12,655 bases of DNA from Phoenicibacter congonensis (lineage in GTDB: Bacteria; Actinomycetota; Coriobacteriia; Coriobacteriales; Eggerthellaceae): positions 1,567 to 14,221 of the forward strand of contig JAUMVS010000024.1 of the NCBI GenBank assembly GCA_030530045.1, written 5' to 3'. A program made the position numbers and the translations under genes. Positions within the stretch are counted from its first letter, which is position 1, and each line of letters starts with the position of its first letter. Below are positions 6,967 through 12,655 of this stretch, piece by piece. A model generated the notes under the pieces. That model made no database searches. It was not told the origin of the DNA and saw nothing but the letters and a program-made list of their open reading frames with translations.

Positions 6967-8292
6967 ATGCTGAAAATCACCAAATTTGGCGGAAGCTCGA
7001 CTGCTAATTCTGAGCAATTCAAAAAAATCAAAGCGATTATCGAGTCGGACGAAGGACGCAAATTCGTTTGCGTTAGCGCTTCGGGCCGCCGCTTTAAAGG
7101 CGACAACAAAGTCACCGACCTGCTTTGCCTCGTTGTGGCTCACCGCGACTACCACGTCGACTACTCTGCCCTGCTAGATGACATTGAGAGCCGCTACCTC
7201 GAGATTAAAAATGAACTCGGCCTCACATTCCCTGTCGAGGAAAAATTCGACATTTTGCGCGAAACCATTCCAACCGATTCTGCGGCGTACATCATCTCTC
7301 GCGGCGAATGGCTGACAGCTCATTTGATGGCGGAATATTTGGGATACGAATATCTCGACGCAGCTGATGCAATCATCTTCCATCACGACGGAACGCTCAA
7401 CCTCGAAGCTACAAACGCTGCAATTCGTGAGGTTGTAAAGAAATATGATCACTTCGTCATGCCTGGTTTTTACGGCGGCACAACCGACGGTCAAATCAAG
7501 CTTCTCGACCGTGGCGGTGGAGACATCACTGGCTCGCTCATGGCAAGCGCGCTCGATGCTGACCTCTACGAGAACTGGACCGACGTTTCAGGCTTTATGA
7601 GCGCCGACCCAAGCATTGTTGAGAACCCTCAGGCAATCAAAAAGATTACGTTTGACGAGATGCAGGAGCTTTCCTACATGGGCGCAAGCGTTCTTCACGA
7701 AGAGGCAATTTTCCCTGTTCGCGAAAAGAACATTCCAATTCAGATCAAAAACACGAACGACCCTTCCGCGGAAGGAACAATCATTCGTGAAATTTGGGAG
7801 CCAGACCCACAAGACCCGCTGGTAACCGGCATTGCTGGCAAAAAGGACTTCTTGAGCGTCTACATTAACAAGACGAAGCTTGCTAACTCGGTTGGCTTCC
7901 TGCGCACCGTGCTCTCGATTTTTGAGAAGTATGGCGTGAGCGTTGAGCACATTCCAACCGGCATCGACAGCTTCTCGGTCGTTGTGAATGCACACGATGT
8001 CAAGGATTGCATTTATTCAATCGTGGCTGACATCAAACGCGAGCTCGAGCCTGACAAAATCGAGATTAACGAAAACCTCGCTCTCATTTCCGTAGTTGGA
8101 CGAAACATGCCTCAAAAAATCGGCACGTCGGGCAAACTTTTGGGCGTCGTTGGCAACGCAAAAATCAACGTTCGCATGATTTCGCAGTCTTCGCAGGAAC
8201 GCACAATTGTTATCGGTGTAGAAAATAAAGACTTCGAAAGATGCGTTCAGGTTATCTACGAAGCATTTGTAAACGAAACTAGCGCGGAGTAA
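6967..8292 (+). CDS. lysC: Aspartate kinase with two C-terminal ACT domains
   Basis: Phosphorylates aspartate with ATP, the first committed step to lysine, threonine, methionine and diaminopimelate. In 441 aa: KFGGSSTA (6-13) at the nucleotide site, SRGEW (111-115), the LDRGGGDITGSL loop (180-191), WTDVSGF (204-210), then regulatory tandem ACT domains at roughly 287-360 and 370-437, the second containing SVVGRNM. The length and the insert after SASG (about 40-50) resemble the single-chain clostridial/coriobacterial type rather than the roughly 420-aa two-subunit corynebacterial type. Feedback inhibition by an aspartate-family amino acid is therefore expected, though which one cannot be read here. 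An AAGGA sits nine bases before the ATG. No lysine riboswitch is visible in the short upstream gap. asd follows after three bases. Confidence 0.96.
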   Translation: MLKITKFGGSSTANSEQFKKIKAIIESDEGRKFVCVSASGRRFKGDNKVTDLLCLVVAHRDYHVDYSALLDDIESRYLEIKNELGLTFPVEEKFDILRETIPTDSAAYIISRGEWLTAHLMAEYLGYEYLDAADAIIFHHDGTLNLEATNAAIREVVKKYDHFVMPGFYGGTTDGQIKLLDRGGGDITGSLMASALDADLYENWTDVSGFMSADPSIVENPQAIKKITFDEMQELSYMGASVLHEEAIFPVREKNIPIQIKNTNDPSAEGTIIREIWEPDPQDPLVTGIAGKKDFLSVYINKTKLANSVGFLRTVLSIFEKYGVSVEHIPTGIDSFSVVVNAHDVKDCIYSIVADIKRELEPDKIEINENLALISVVGRNMPQKIGTSGKLLGVVGNAKINVRMISQSSQERTIVIGVENKDFERCVQVIYEAFVNETSAE

Positions 8293-8295
8293 ATT

Positions 8296-9318
8296 ATGGC
8301 TGGAAAAAATGTATGTGTTCTTGGTGCTTCAGGCGCCGTTGGTCAGCAGATGATTCAGTGCCTCGAGGAGGCCGATTTCCCAATTGAGAATTTGACGCTG
8401 CTTGCGTCGGCAAGTTCGGCTGGCACAGTCGCTAAATTCAAGGGCGAAGACATCACAATTCAAGAGACTAAGGACGGTTGCTTCGACGGGATTGACATCG
8501 TGCTGAGCGCTGTTGAGAACCCAGTTGCTAAAGCATGGCTGCCAAAAGCAGTTGAGGCTGGCGCGACTGTCGTTGACAATTCTTCGGCATACCGCCTGCA
8601 AGACGACGTTCCGCTGGTTATCGCCGACGTCAACCCTGAGGACATCGAGAAAAACAACGGCATCATCGCAAATCCTAACTGCGCGACAATCATTGCTCTC
8701 TTAGCACTTGCTCCACTACACAAAAAAGCAACGATCAAGCGCATCGTTTGCAGCACCTACCAAGCTGCATCGGGCGCCGGCATGCCAGGCATTAATGAGC
8801 TTCTCGCTCAGCAAAAAGCAATTGCGGAAGGTCGCGAGGTCGACGCTCCAAAAGCGTTCGTTGACCAGCTGGCGATGAACCTCATCCCTGACATCGGAGG
8901 CATTGGCGAGAACCTCTACACTTCCGAGGAAATGAAGATGCAAAACGAAGGCAGAAAGATTCTTCATCACCCTGAGCTTCGCGTTAACTGCACCTGCGTT
9001 CGTGTTCCAATCGCAAGAAGCCACTCTGAATCAATCACTGTAGAGTTCGAGGAAGAGATGACGCCAGAGCTTGCTCGTGAGCTTTTGGGCGCGGCTGACG
9101 GCGTAAAGGTTATCGACGATGTCAAGAGCGACAACGCTCAGGAGAGATACCCAATGCCACTTTACACTTCTGACCAGGACCTCGTCTATGTCGGAAGAAT
9201 TCGTGAGGACATCAGCGCGCTTGACCCAAAGAAATCACTCACCCTATGGTGCACTGGCGACCAGATCCGCATCGGAGCTGCAACAAACGCGGTAAAGATT
9301 GCACAGCACCTGGTTTAG
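8296..9318 (+). CDS. asd: Aspartate-semialdehyde dehydrogenase
   Basis: Converts aspartyl phosphate (the LysC product) to aspartate semialdehyde with NADPH; the product feeds Hom and the diaminopimelate/lysine branch. In 340 aa: N-terminal GASGAVG (10-16), NSSAYR (95-100), catalytic Cys129 in NPNCAT, STYQAASGAG (153-162), and the catalytic His243 with Arg241 in PIARSHSES. Length is normal for the family. GGAG (8286-8289), lying at the lysC stop codon, is six bases before the ATG; the gap to lysC is three bases, so the two are translationally close-coupled. A terminator 28 bases downstream ends the hom-lysC-asd unit. Confidence 0.97.
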   Translation: MAGKNVCVLGASGAVGQQMIQCLEEADFPIENLTLLASASSAGTVAKFKGEDITIQETKDGCFDGIDIVLSAVENPVAKAWLPKAVEAGATVVDNSSAYRLQDDVPLVIADVNPEDIEKNNGIIANPNCATIIALLALAPLHKKATIKRIVCSTYQAASGAGMPGINELLAQQKAIAEGREVDAPKAFVDQLAMNLIPDIGGIGENLYTSEEMKMQNEGRKILHHPELRVNCTCVRVPIARSHSESITVEFEEEMTPELARELLGAADGVKVIDDVKSDNAQERYPMPLYTSDQDLVYVGRIREDISALDPKKSLTLWCTGDQIRIGAATNAVKIAQHLV

Positions 9319-9346
9319 GCCAAGAAAAACATATTAAGAATTCATC

Positions 9347-9390
9347 AATCTGCGATGCAAAAGTAAACTTGCGTCGCAGATTTTTTATAT
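9347..9390 (+). terminator. Rho-independent terminator after asd
   Basis: A 14-bp stem with one G-T wobble, AATCTGCGATGCAA (9347-9360) with TTGCGTCGCAGATT (9369-9382), closes an 8-nt loop and is followed by TTTTTTATAT. Its T tract overlaps the stop codon (9385-9387) of the convergent amidohydrolase gene. On the minus strand the sequence after the stem is T-rich but broken, so it may work only partly in that direction. Confidence 0.92.
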
Positions 9391-11025
9391 ACTGACATCA
9401 TAAACGCACTCGCCCCCGAGGTAGGTTGCGATGACTTTTGTTTGTTGGATTTTTTCGGCATCGATTGCAAGCAAGTTTTGGTCGAGAACGACAAAGTCGG
9501 CAAACTTGCCAGGTTCAAGTGTTCCGATGTTTGCCTCGTTACCTGCCGCAATTGCACTGCCAAGCGTGTAGTTTTGAAGAGCGTTTGCAATTGAGATACA
9601 CTGCTCAGCGTGCCAGCCGCCTTCAGGCTCATGCGTGTGAGGGTCTTTGCGCGTCACCGCAGCGTAGAGCACATTCATTGGGCCAACGCCAGTGATTGGA
9701 GAGTCGGTACCAAATGCCTGAACAATCCCCTTTTCCTCAAACGTCTTGAACGGCCACATGAGTTTTGCGCGTTCTTCCCCCAGGTCTTTTTCAGGACCGC
9801 CAGGGTCAAGTGTAATGTGGCAAGGCTGTGACGACGCAACAACGCCGAGTTCTGCGAGCTTGACAATGTCTTCCGCTAGTAAATTCTCAAGGTGCTCAAG
9901 AGTGTAGTGGCCCGACTTTGGGTGCCCAAATTTCGCAATCGCTTCTTCGTAAATCTTTAACGCTTCATGAATTGCGCCATCGCCGATTGTGTGAATGCGC
10001 GTCGCAACCCCATTTTCCGCAGCTTCGAGCACAAGTTCTCGCATCTGCACAACGGGGACGGTGAGTTCCCCGCGGTCTCCTGGAAAGCGTGCATTAGAGT
10101 AGTCTTCCGTTAAGCGGGCGGTGTGTTCAGAAGACACGCCATCGAAGAATTGTTTGAACGCTGGAGCATAGAGAAAATCGTTGCCAGAGTATTTGCTTAG
10201 CAACTCAAAGAAGCGCGACTGGTCATCGAGCAGAGTTGGGAACATGTGGACGCGCAGCTTCAATTTGTCTGCCGCATCAAGAGCATCGTAAACATCATCG
10301 CGAATAAAATCGCAGCCTTCTTTTGGCATGAGAGACATGTCACACGCGGACGTGATTCCAAGCGCTGTCATTTTCTGCATCTGGTTTTCGTAGGCAGAAA
10401 CAAGCTGCTCGTCAGTCAGCCACTCCAAACATTTCGGCAAAAGCTCCATAGCCACGGCTTCGTGAAAAATGCCAGTTAATTCCCCACTGTCGTCAACATC
10501 TATGCCAGGTTTTCCCAGGTAGTTAACATTGTTAACTACGTCGAGTTTTTCCATAGCGCAAGTGTTTAGCCAAAGCGTGTGGCCGTCACCCGAATACATC
10601 ACGCACGGACGATTCGGAAAAGCTTCATCGATTGGTTGCTTCGAGGGGTAAACCGCAGGGTTCCAACGATAATATCTCCACCCTTGCGTCACGACCCAAG
10701 CATCTTCTGGAAGATCTTCTGCAAACTCCAAAGTTTTGGAAACAAGGTCGGCTTCCGATTCCCCAATGCAGAAAAACATGTAGGGCGAATTCAGCAGAGC
10801 AGTGTGAAAAAAATGCAAATGAGCATCGTGAAAACCAGGGCACACGAATTTATCACCAAAATCAATTACTCCATTTTGTGGCTCGAACTTGAACAAAACA
10901 TCGCTTGGTTTCCCAATTTCTAAGATTCGAGAATCGCGAACCGCGAAAGCCAATTCCGCAACCTCAAGCGGGCTTTTCGCAGTGAAAACATTTTTTGAAC
11001 GAAAGACGTAATCGCACTTTTGCAT
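9385..11025 (-). CDS. Metal-dependent amidohydrolase, Amidohydrolase_3 (YtcJ-like) family
   Basis: A 546-aa amidohydrolase-superfamily enzyme with the full set of metal ligands: HxH at His69/His71 (PGFHDAHLHF), a probable bridging lysine at 291 (KQFFDG), His345 (RIHTIGDGA), His378 (EHLEN) and Asp441 (GTDSP). The C-terminal GTLEPGKFADFVVLD returns to the small beta-sandwich typical of the superfamily. Related proteins are annotated as YtcJ, AepA-like or N-substituted formamide deformylase, but substrates in this family vary and I do not assign one. No signal peptide, so cytoplasmic. The start is firm: AAGGAGG (11032-11038) is six bases before the ATG. It stands alone, convergent with asd and divergent from the argB unit, which suggests independent control. 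No intact partner such as a transporter is in view. Confidence 0.92.
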   Translation of the reverse strand: MQKCDYVFRSKNVFTAKSPLEVAELAFAVRDSRILEIGKPSDVLFKFEPQNGVIDFGDKFVCPGFHDAHLHFFHTALLNSPYMFFCIGESEADLVSKTLEFAEDLPEDAWVVTQGWRYYRWNPAVYPSKQPIDEAFPNRPCVMYSGDGHTLWLNTCAMEKLDVVNNVNYLGKPGIDVDDSGELTGIFHEAVAMELLPKCLEWLTDEQLVSAYENQMQKMTALGITSACDMSLMPKEGCDFIRDDVYDALDAADKLKLRVHMFPTLLDDQSRFFELLSKYSGNDFLYAPAFKQFFDGVSSEHTARLTEDYSNARFPGDRGELTVPVVQMRELVLEAAENGVATRIHTIGDGAIHEALKIYEEAIAKFGHPKSGHYTLEHLENLLAEDIVKLAELGVVASSQPCHITLDPGGPEKDLGEERAKLMWPFKTFEEKGIVQAFGTDSPITGVGPMNVLYAAVTRKDPHTHEPEGGWHAEQCISIANALQNYTLGSAIAAGNEANIGTLEPGKFADFVVLDQNLLAIDAEKIQQTKVIATYLGGECVYDVSI

Positions 11026-11046
11026 GTGATGCCTCCTTCGAGTGTG

Positions 11047-11076
11047 GTGCTTTTATTAAACCAAAATTGATATACT
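11047..11076 (+). promoter_or_regulatory. Possible promoter of the argB unit
   Basis: TATACT (11071-11076) is a good -10 box; the matching -35 region (GTGCTT, 11047-11052, 18-base spacer) is poor. Transcription would start near 11083. The same AT-rich gap must also hold the divergent amidohydrolase promoter; the best minus-strand boxes, TAGGGA and TTTAAT (11083-11055, 17-base spacer), are weak. No clear ArgR operator (two facing TGAAT/ATTCA half sites) was found here. Confidence 0.3.
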
Positions 11077-11112
11077 TTCCCTAACCTTTTTTGATTTTTG
11101 ACAGGAAGCCAA

Positions 11113-11400
11113 ATGAAAAGAGCGCAAATCCTTAGCTGTGGTGGTGGGACTTGTTGCCGGTGGATGACTGGTCAGGATTTTTTCGTGTCTTTTACCCTTT
11201 CCAAACGCAAAAATCATTCGTTTAATTCGCACGGAAAATCAATCAAAGCGACAAAAGCAGATGCTCAATCGCGCACATTTTCTGCAAGCAGAATGCGAGG
11301 CATTATGCCTGCGTTGGGTGCAGAAAATTTCGCAGAAGCGTCGCAGCTGCTTTTGTCAGAGGGGTCAAAAAATGAAATTTGCAAACGTAGTTCAGCGTAA
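11113..11400 (+). CDS. Small ORF upstream of argB, unrecognised
   Basis: A 95-codon frame beginning MKRAQIL, with AGGA (11103-11106) six bases before the ATG and a possible promoter about 30 bases further up. It ends at 11400, overlapping the argB start (11372) by 29 bases in another frame, which would allow translational coupling. I recognise no family. The product is Ser/Lys-rich and soluble-looking, and has Cys-Gly-rich CGGGTCC near the start. Shifting frame at 11131/11132 gives instead the hydrophobic run LAVVVGLVAGG, which after MKRAQI would look like a secretion signal. The region may therefore be a frame-damaged small gene, or simply an untranslated leader. A genuine product is uncertain. 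Confidence 0.3.
   Translation: MKRAQILSCGGGTCCRWMTGQDFFVSFTLSKRKNHSFNSHGKSIKATKADAQSRTFSASRMRGIMPALGAENFAEASQLLLSEGSKNEICKRSSA
11358..11364 (+). promoter_or_regulatory. Ribosome binding site deciding the argB start
   Basis: AGAGGGG lies seven bases before the ATG at 11372. It resembles the GAGGGGGA before the MurF-like gene. It favours 11372 over the in-frame ATG at 11261, whose 37 extra residues are Cys/Arg-rich and unlike the family. Confidence 0.75.
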
Positions 11401-12328
11401 AAAAGCGCACACCACAGCTGGCGAAGTTTTGAGCGAGGCGATGCCTTGGATCAAAGAAATCACGGGTAAAACAATCGTTGTGAAATATGGCGGCGCGGCA
11501 CTCACCAGCGCTAAGCTGCGAAAAGAAGTCATGGCCGACATTTTGACGCTCAAAATGCTGGGCGTAAAGCCAGTCATTGTGCACGGCGGCGGAACCACAC
11601 TTTCCGAAATGCTCGCGAAAAAAGGCTTTAAAAACAAATTTATCGATGGCCAGCGCGTCACACAAGAAGAAACGCTAGGGCTCATTCGTGACTTCATAAC
11701 TGGCGAAATTAATCAGCAGTTGGTGTGGGAAATCAACCACCACGGCGGAATTGCAGTTGGAATTTCCGGCATCGATGGCGGCGTAATTGTTGCCGAGGCT
11801 CGCGACGAGCGCTTCGGAAAGACTGGCTACATCACCCGCGTAAACGAAGGTCTCGTTAGCGACCTCATCGATGACGACTACATTCCCGTCATTGGAACAA
11901 TTGCAATTGGTGAGGATAACGGCGTGTTCAATGTCAACGCTAGCCTCGCCGCAGGTCACATTGCCGCCGCAATCGGCGCTCACAAAATGGTGTTTATTTC
12001 CGACGCCGACGGGCTCTACAAAGAACAAGGCAACGAGGACAGTCGCATCGCCAACATGAGCAAGCTTGAGACCATCGAGCTTCTCGACGACAAGCAAAAC
12101 ACCACAGGCGGCACAATTCCGAAGCTTGAAAGTTGCATCTATGCGCTAAATCACGGCGTTCATTCCGTTCATTTTCTAAACGGAAGCATCCCCCACGCCA
12201 TGCTAATTGAATTTCTTTCCGACGAAGGCATCGGAACATCAGTCTCTAACTTCGGCGACCCAGCTGCAGGTGCCTCCGCCCTCATCAACGGCTTCGCCTC
12301 CCGCCTGATCGAAAACCGCGGAATTTAG
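11372..12328 (+). CDS. argB: N-acetylglutamate kinase
   Basis: Phosphorylates N-acetyl-L-glutamate with ATP, the second step of arginine synthesis; cytoplasmic. From 11372 (318 aa): KYGGAAL (38-44) and HGGG (71-74) at the nucleotide site, FIDGQRVT (90-97), NVNASLAAGHIA (187-198), ISDADGLY (209-216), GGTIPKLES (246-254) and the DEGIGTSV end region. About 30 residues precede the first strand (SEAMPWIKEITGKTIVVKYGG region); they match the N-terminal helix found in hexameric, arginine-inhibited kinases and missing from the E. coli type. The C-terminus runs about 27 residues past the usual end. No argC, argJ or argD adjoins it upstream; downstream comes a probable terminator, so it may be transcribed singly. 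Confidence 0.95.
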   Translation: MKFANVVQRKKAHTTAGEVLSEAMPWIKEITGKTIVVKYGGAALTSAKLRKEVMADILTLKMLGVKPVIVHGGGTTLSEMLAKKGFKNKFIDGQRVTQEETLGLIRDFITGEINQQLVWEINHHGGIAVGISGIDGGVIVAEARDERFGKTGYITRVNEGLVSDLIDDDYIPVIGTIAIGEDNGVFNVNASLAAGHIAAAIGAHKMVFISDADGLYKEQGNEDSRIANMSKLETIELLDDKQNTTGGTIPKLESCIYALNHGVHSVHFLNGSIPHAMLIEFLSDEGIGTSVSNFGDPAAGASALINGFASRLIENRGI

Positions 12329-12366
12329 TTGCGAAGCGCATAAATTGAACATTTCGCAGTTTGTTT
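12329..12366 (+). terminator. Probable rho-independent terminator after argB
   Basis: TTGCGAA (12329-12335), directly after the argB stop codon, pairs with TTCGCAG (12353-12359) through seven pairs including one T-G, with a 17-nt loop, then TTTGTTT. It is weaker than the other two terminators because of the long loop and short stem. Confidence 0.5.
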
Positions 12367-12376
12367 AAGTAATGAC

Positions 12377-12397
12377 TGCACAAAGGGGACGATGAGT
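12377..12397 (+). repeat. Direct repeat, copy 1
   Basis: A 21-nt unit consisting of TGCA, four variable bases, then GGGGACGATGAGT. It matches copy 2 (12573-12593) at 18 of 21 positions with identical spacing, 196 bases apart. I saw no other copy on either strand in the window by eye. The two copies bracket the self-complementary element at 12432-12571. Confidence 0.7.
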
Positions 12398-12431
12398 CGA
12401 CGGCGATTGGCGTCTGCCGCGCATTCTTCCC

Positions 12432-12571
12432 GTATCATGGCTTCGTTTTCCGATGCGCCACATCCTCCGCGAACAATACGCGCTTCGCGCTCCCAGGGTT
12501 CGCTTCCGGATGCGTCGCCATCGGAAAACTAACTCTTGGCGCGAACACACGGCCAGCCGCCATCTTGATAC
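12432..12571. other. Nested inverted-repeat element, candidate structured RNA or mobile repeat
   Basis: About 140 bases, visibly richer in GC than the genes around it, with successively nested complementary arms. GTATCA/TGGC (12432-12441) pairs with GCCA/TGATAC (12559-12571, three-base bulge). GTTTTCCGATG (12445-12455) pairs perfectly with CATCGGAAAAC (12519-12529). CATCC (12461-12465) pairs with GGATG (12508-12512), GCGAAC (12469-12474) with GTTCGC (12498-12503), and GCGC/GCGC with a TTC loop (12480-12490) forms the tip. A side hairpin TGGC/GCCA lies at about 12536-12555. The strand is undecided because either would fold. It could be a structured RNA, a REP/MITE-like repeat, or a DNA hairpin site. 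The rest of 12367-12655 has no gene I can support. Confidence 0.5.
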
Positions 12572-12572
12572 C

Positions 12573-12593
12573 TGCAAATTGGGGACGATGAGT
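12573..12593 (+). repeat. Direct repeat, copy 2
   Basis: Second copy of the TGCA-N4-GGGGACGATGAGT unit, beginning one base after the outer arm of the hairpin element ends. Copy 1 ends 34 bases before the left outer arm, so the element is not placed symmetrically between the copies. The bases following the two copies differ. Confidence 0.7.
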
Positions 12594-12655
12594 TGTGTGT
12601 ACATTCATAAATCGTCAGGGTTTTCCTCGTGGAGCTAGTTTTGCGGATAAACGAG

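Noticed and set aside
11126..11180. Attenuator-like hairpin in the argB leader (AAATCCT with AGGATTT, then T residues)
   Set aside because: Only seven pairs, AT-rich, with a 41-base loop that is short of complementary C residues; too weak to call a terminator.
11261..11371. Extended argB start at the ATG at 11261
   Set aside because: The 37 extra residues are Cys/Arg-rich and unlike N-acetylglutamate kinases; the ribosome site serves 11372.
12432..12571. Integron attC site
   Set aside because: The size and palindromy fit, but I could not find matching GTTRRRY/RYYYAAC core sites at the arms and there is no integrase or cassette in view.
12365..12604. 79-codon minus-strand frame at the right end
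   Set aside because: Arg-rich composition, no ribosome site, and its sequence is accounted for by the inverted-repeat arms.
1..12655. CRISPR arrays, tRNA or rRNA genes, insertion sequences
   Set aside because: I looked for regularly spaced repeats, tRNA TTCGAATC-type arms and transposase motifs and saw none; the two direct repeats at the right end are only a pair.

Overview
The window reads as ordinary bacterial chromosome with mid-range GC (upper forties percent by eye) and tight gene packing. It carries the core of the aspartate amino-acid pathway, a small cell-wall operon, one shikimate gene and one arginine gene. The protein types point to a Gram-positive organism. A membrane-anchored MurF-type ligase sits beside a D-Ala-D-Ala ligase, and the aspartate kinase is of the long clostridial/coriobacterial type. 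A low-to-mid GC actinomycete of the Coriobacteriia, or a related Firmicute, is my best guess. This rests on protein style only; there is no rRNA or marker gene to settle it.

Layout: (1) 1-735, plus strand, is the 3' part of a UPF0210/DUF711 gene, closed by a clear terminator. (2) 935-5644, minus strand, is a four-gene cluster transcribed right to left: alpha/beta hydrolase, membrane-anchored MurF-like ligase, ddl, aroB. Spacing is tight: 0 bp hydrolase to MurF-like, 50 bp to ddl, then overlapping or near-abutting aroB. A promoter with well-spaced boxes lies just before the hydrolase start and would give an almost leaderless mRNA. (3) 5751-9318, plus strand, divergent from (2), is hom-lysC-asd: homoserine dehydrogenase, aspartate kinase and aspartate-semialdehyde dehydrogenase. 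Together these are the trunk of Lys/Met/Thr synthesis; Asd also leads to diaminopimelate for the wall. It ends in a strong terminator. (4) 9385-11025, minus strand, is a metal-dependent amidohydrolase of the Amidohydrolase_3 (YtcJ-like) family, convergent with asd. (5) 11026-12328, plus strand, is a leader region holding a small uncharacterised ORF, then argB (N-acetylglutamate kinase), then a probable terminator. (6) 12367-12655 has no recognised gene. It holds a GC-richer, multiply self-complementary element of about 140 nt flanked by two near-identical 21-nt direct repeats.

Functionally, Ddl makes D-Ala-D-Ala and the MurF-like enzyme joins it to the UDP-muramyl tripeptide, so regions 2 and 3 meet in peptidoglycan precursor supply. 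The rest is housekeeping amino-acid metabolism. I see no phage, insertion sequence, CRISPR or defence genes. The least explained stretches are the structured repeat element at the right end and the argB leader. Secondary oddities are the aroB start with no ATG, the homoserine dehydrogenase without a recognisable ACT domain, and the near-leaderless promoter.
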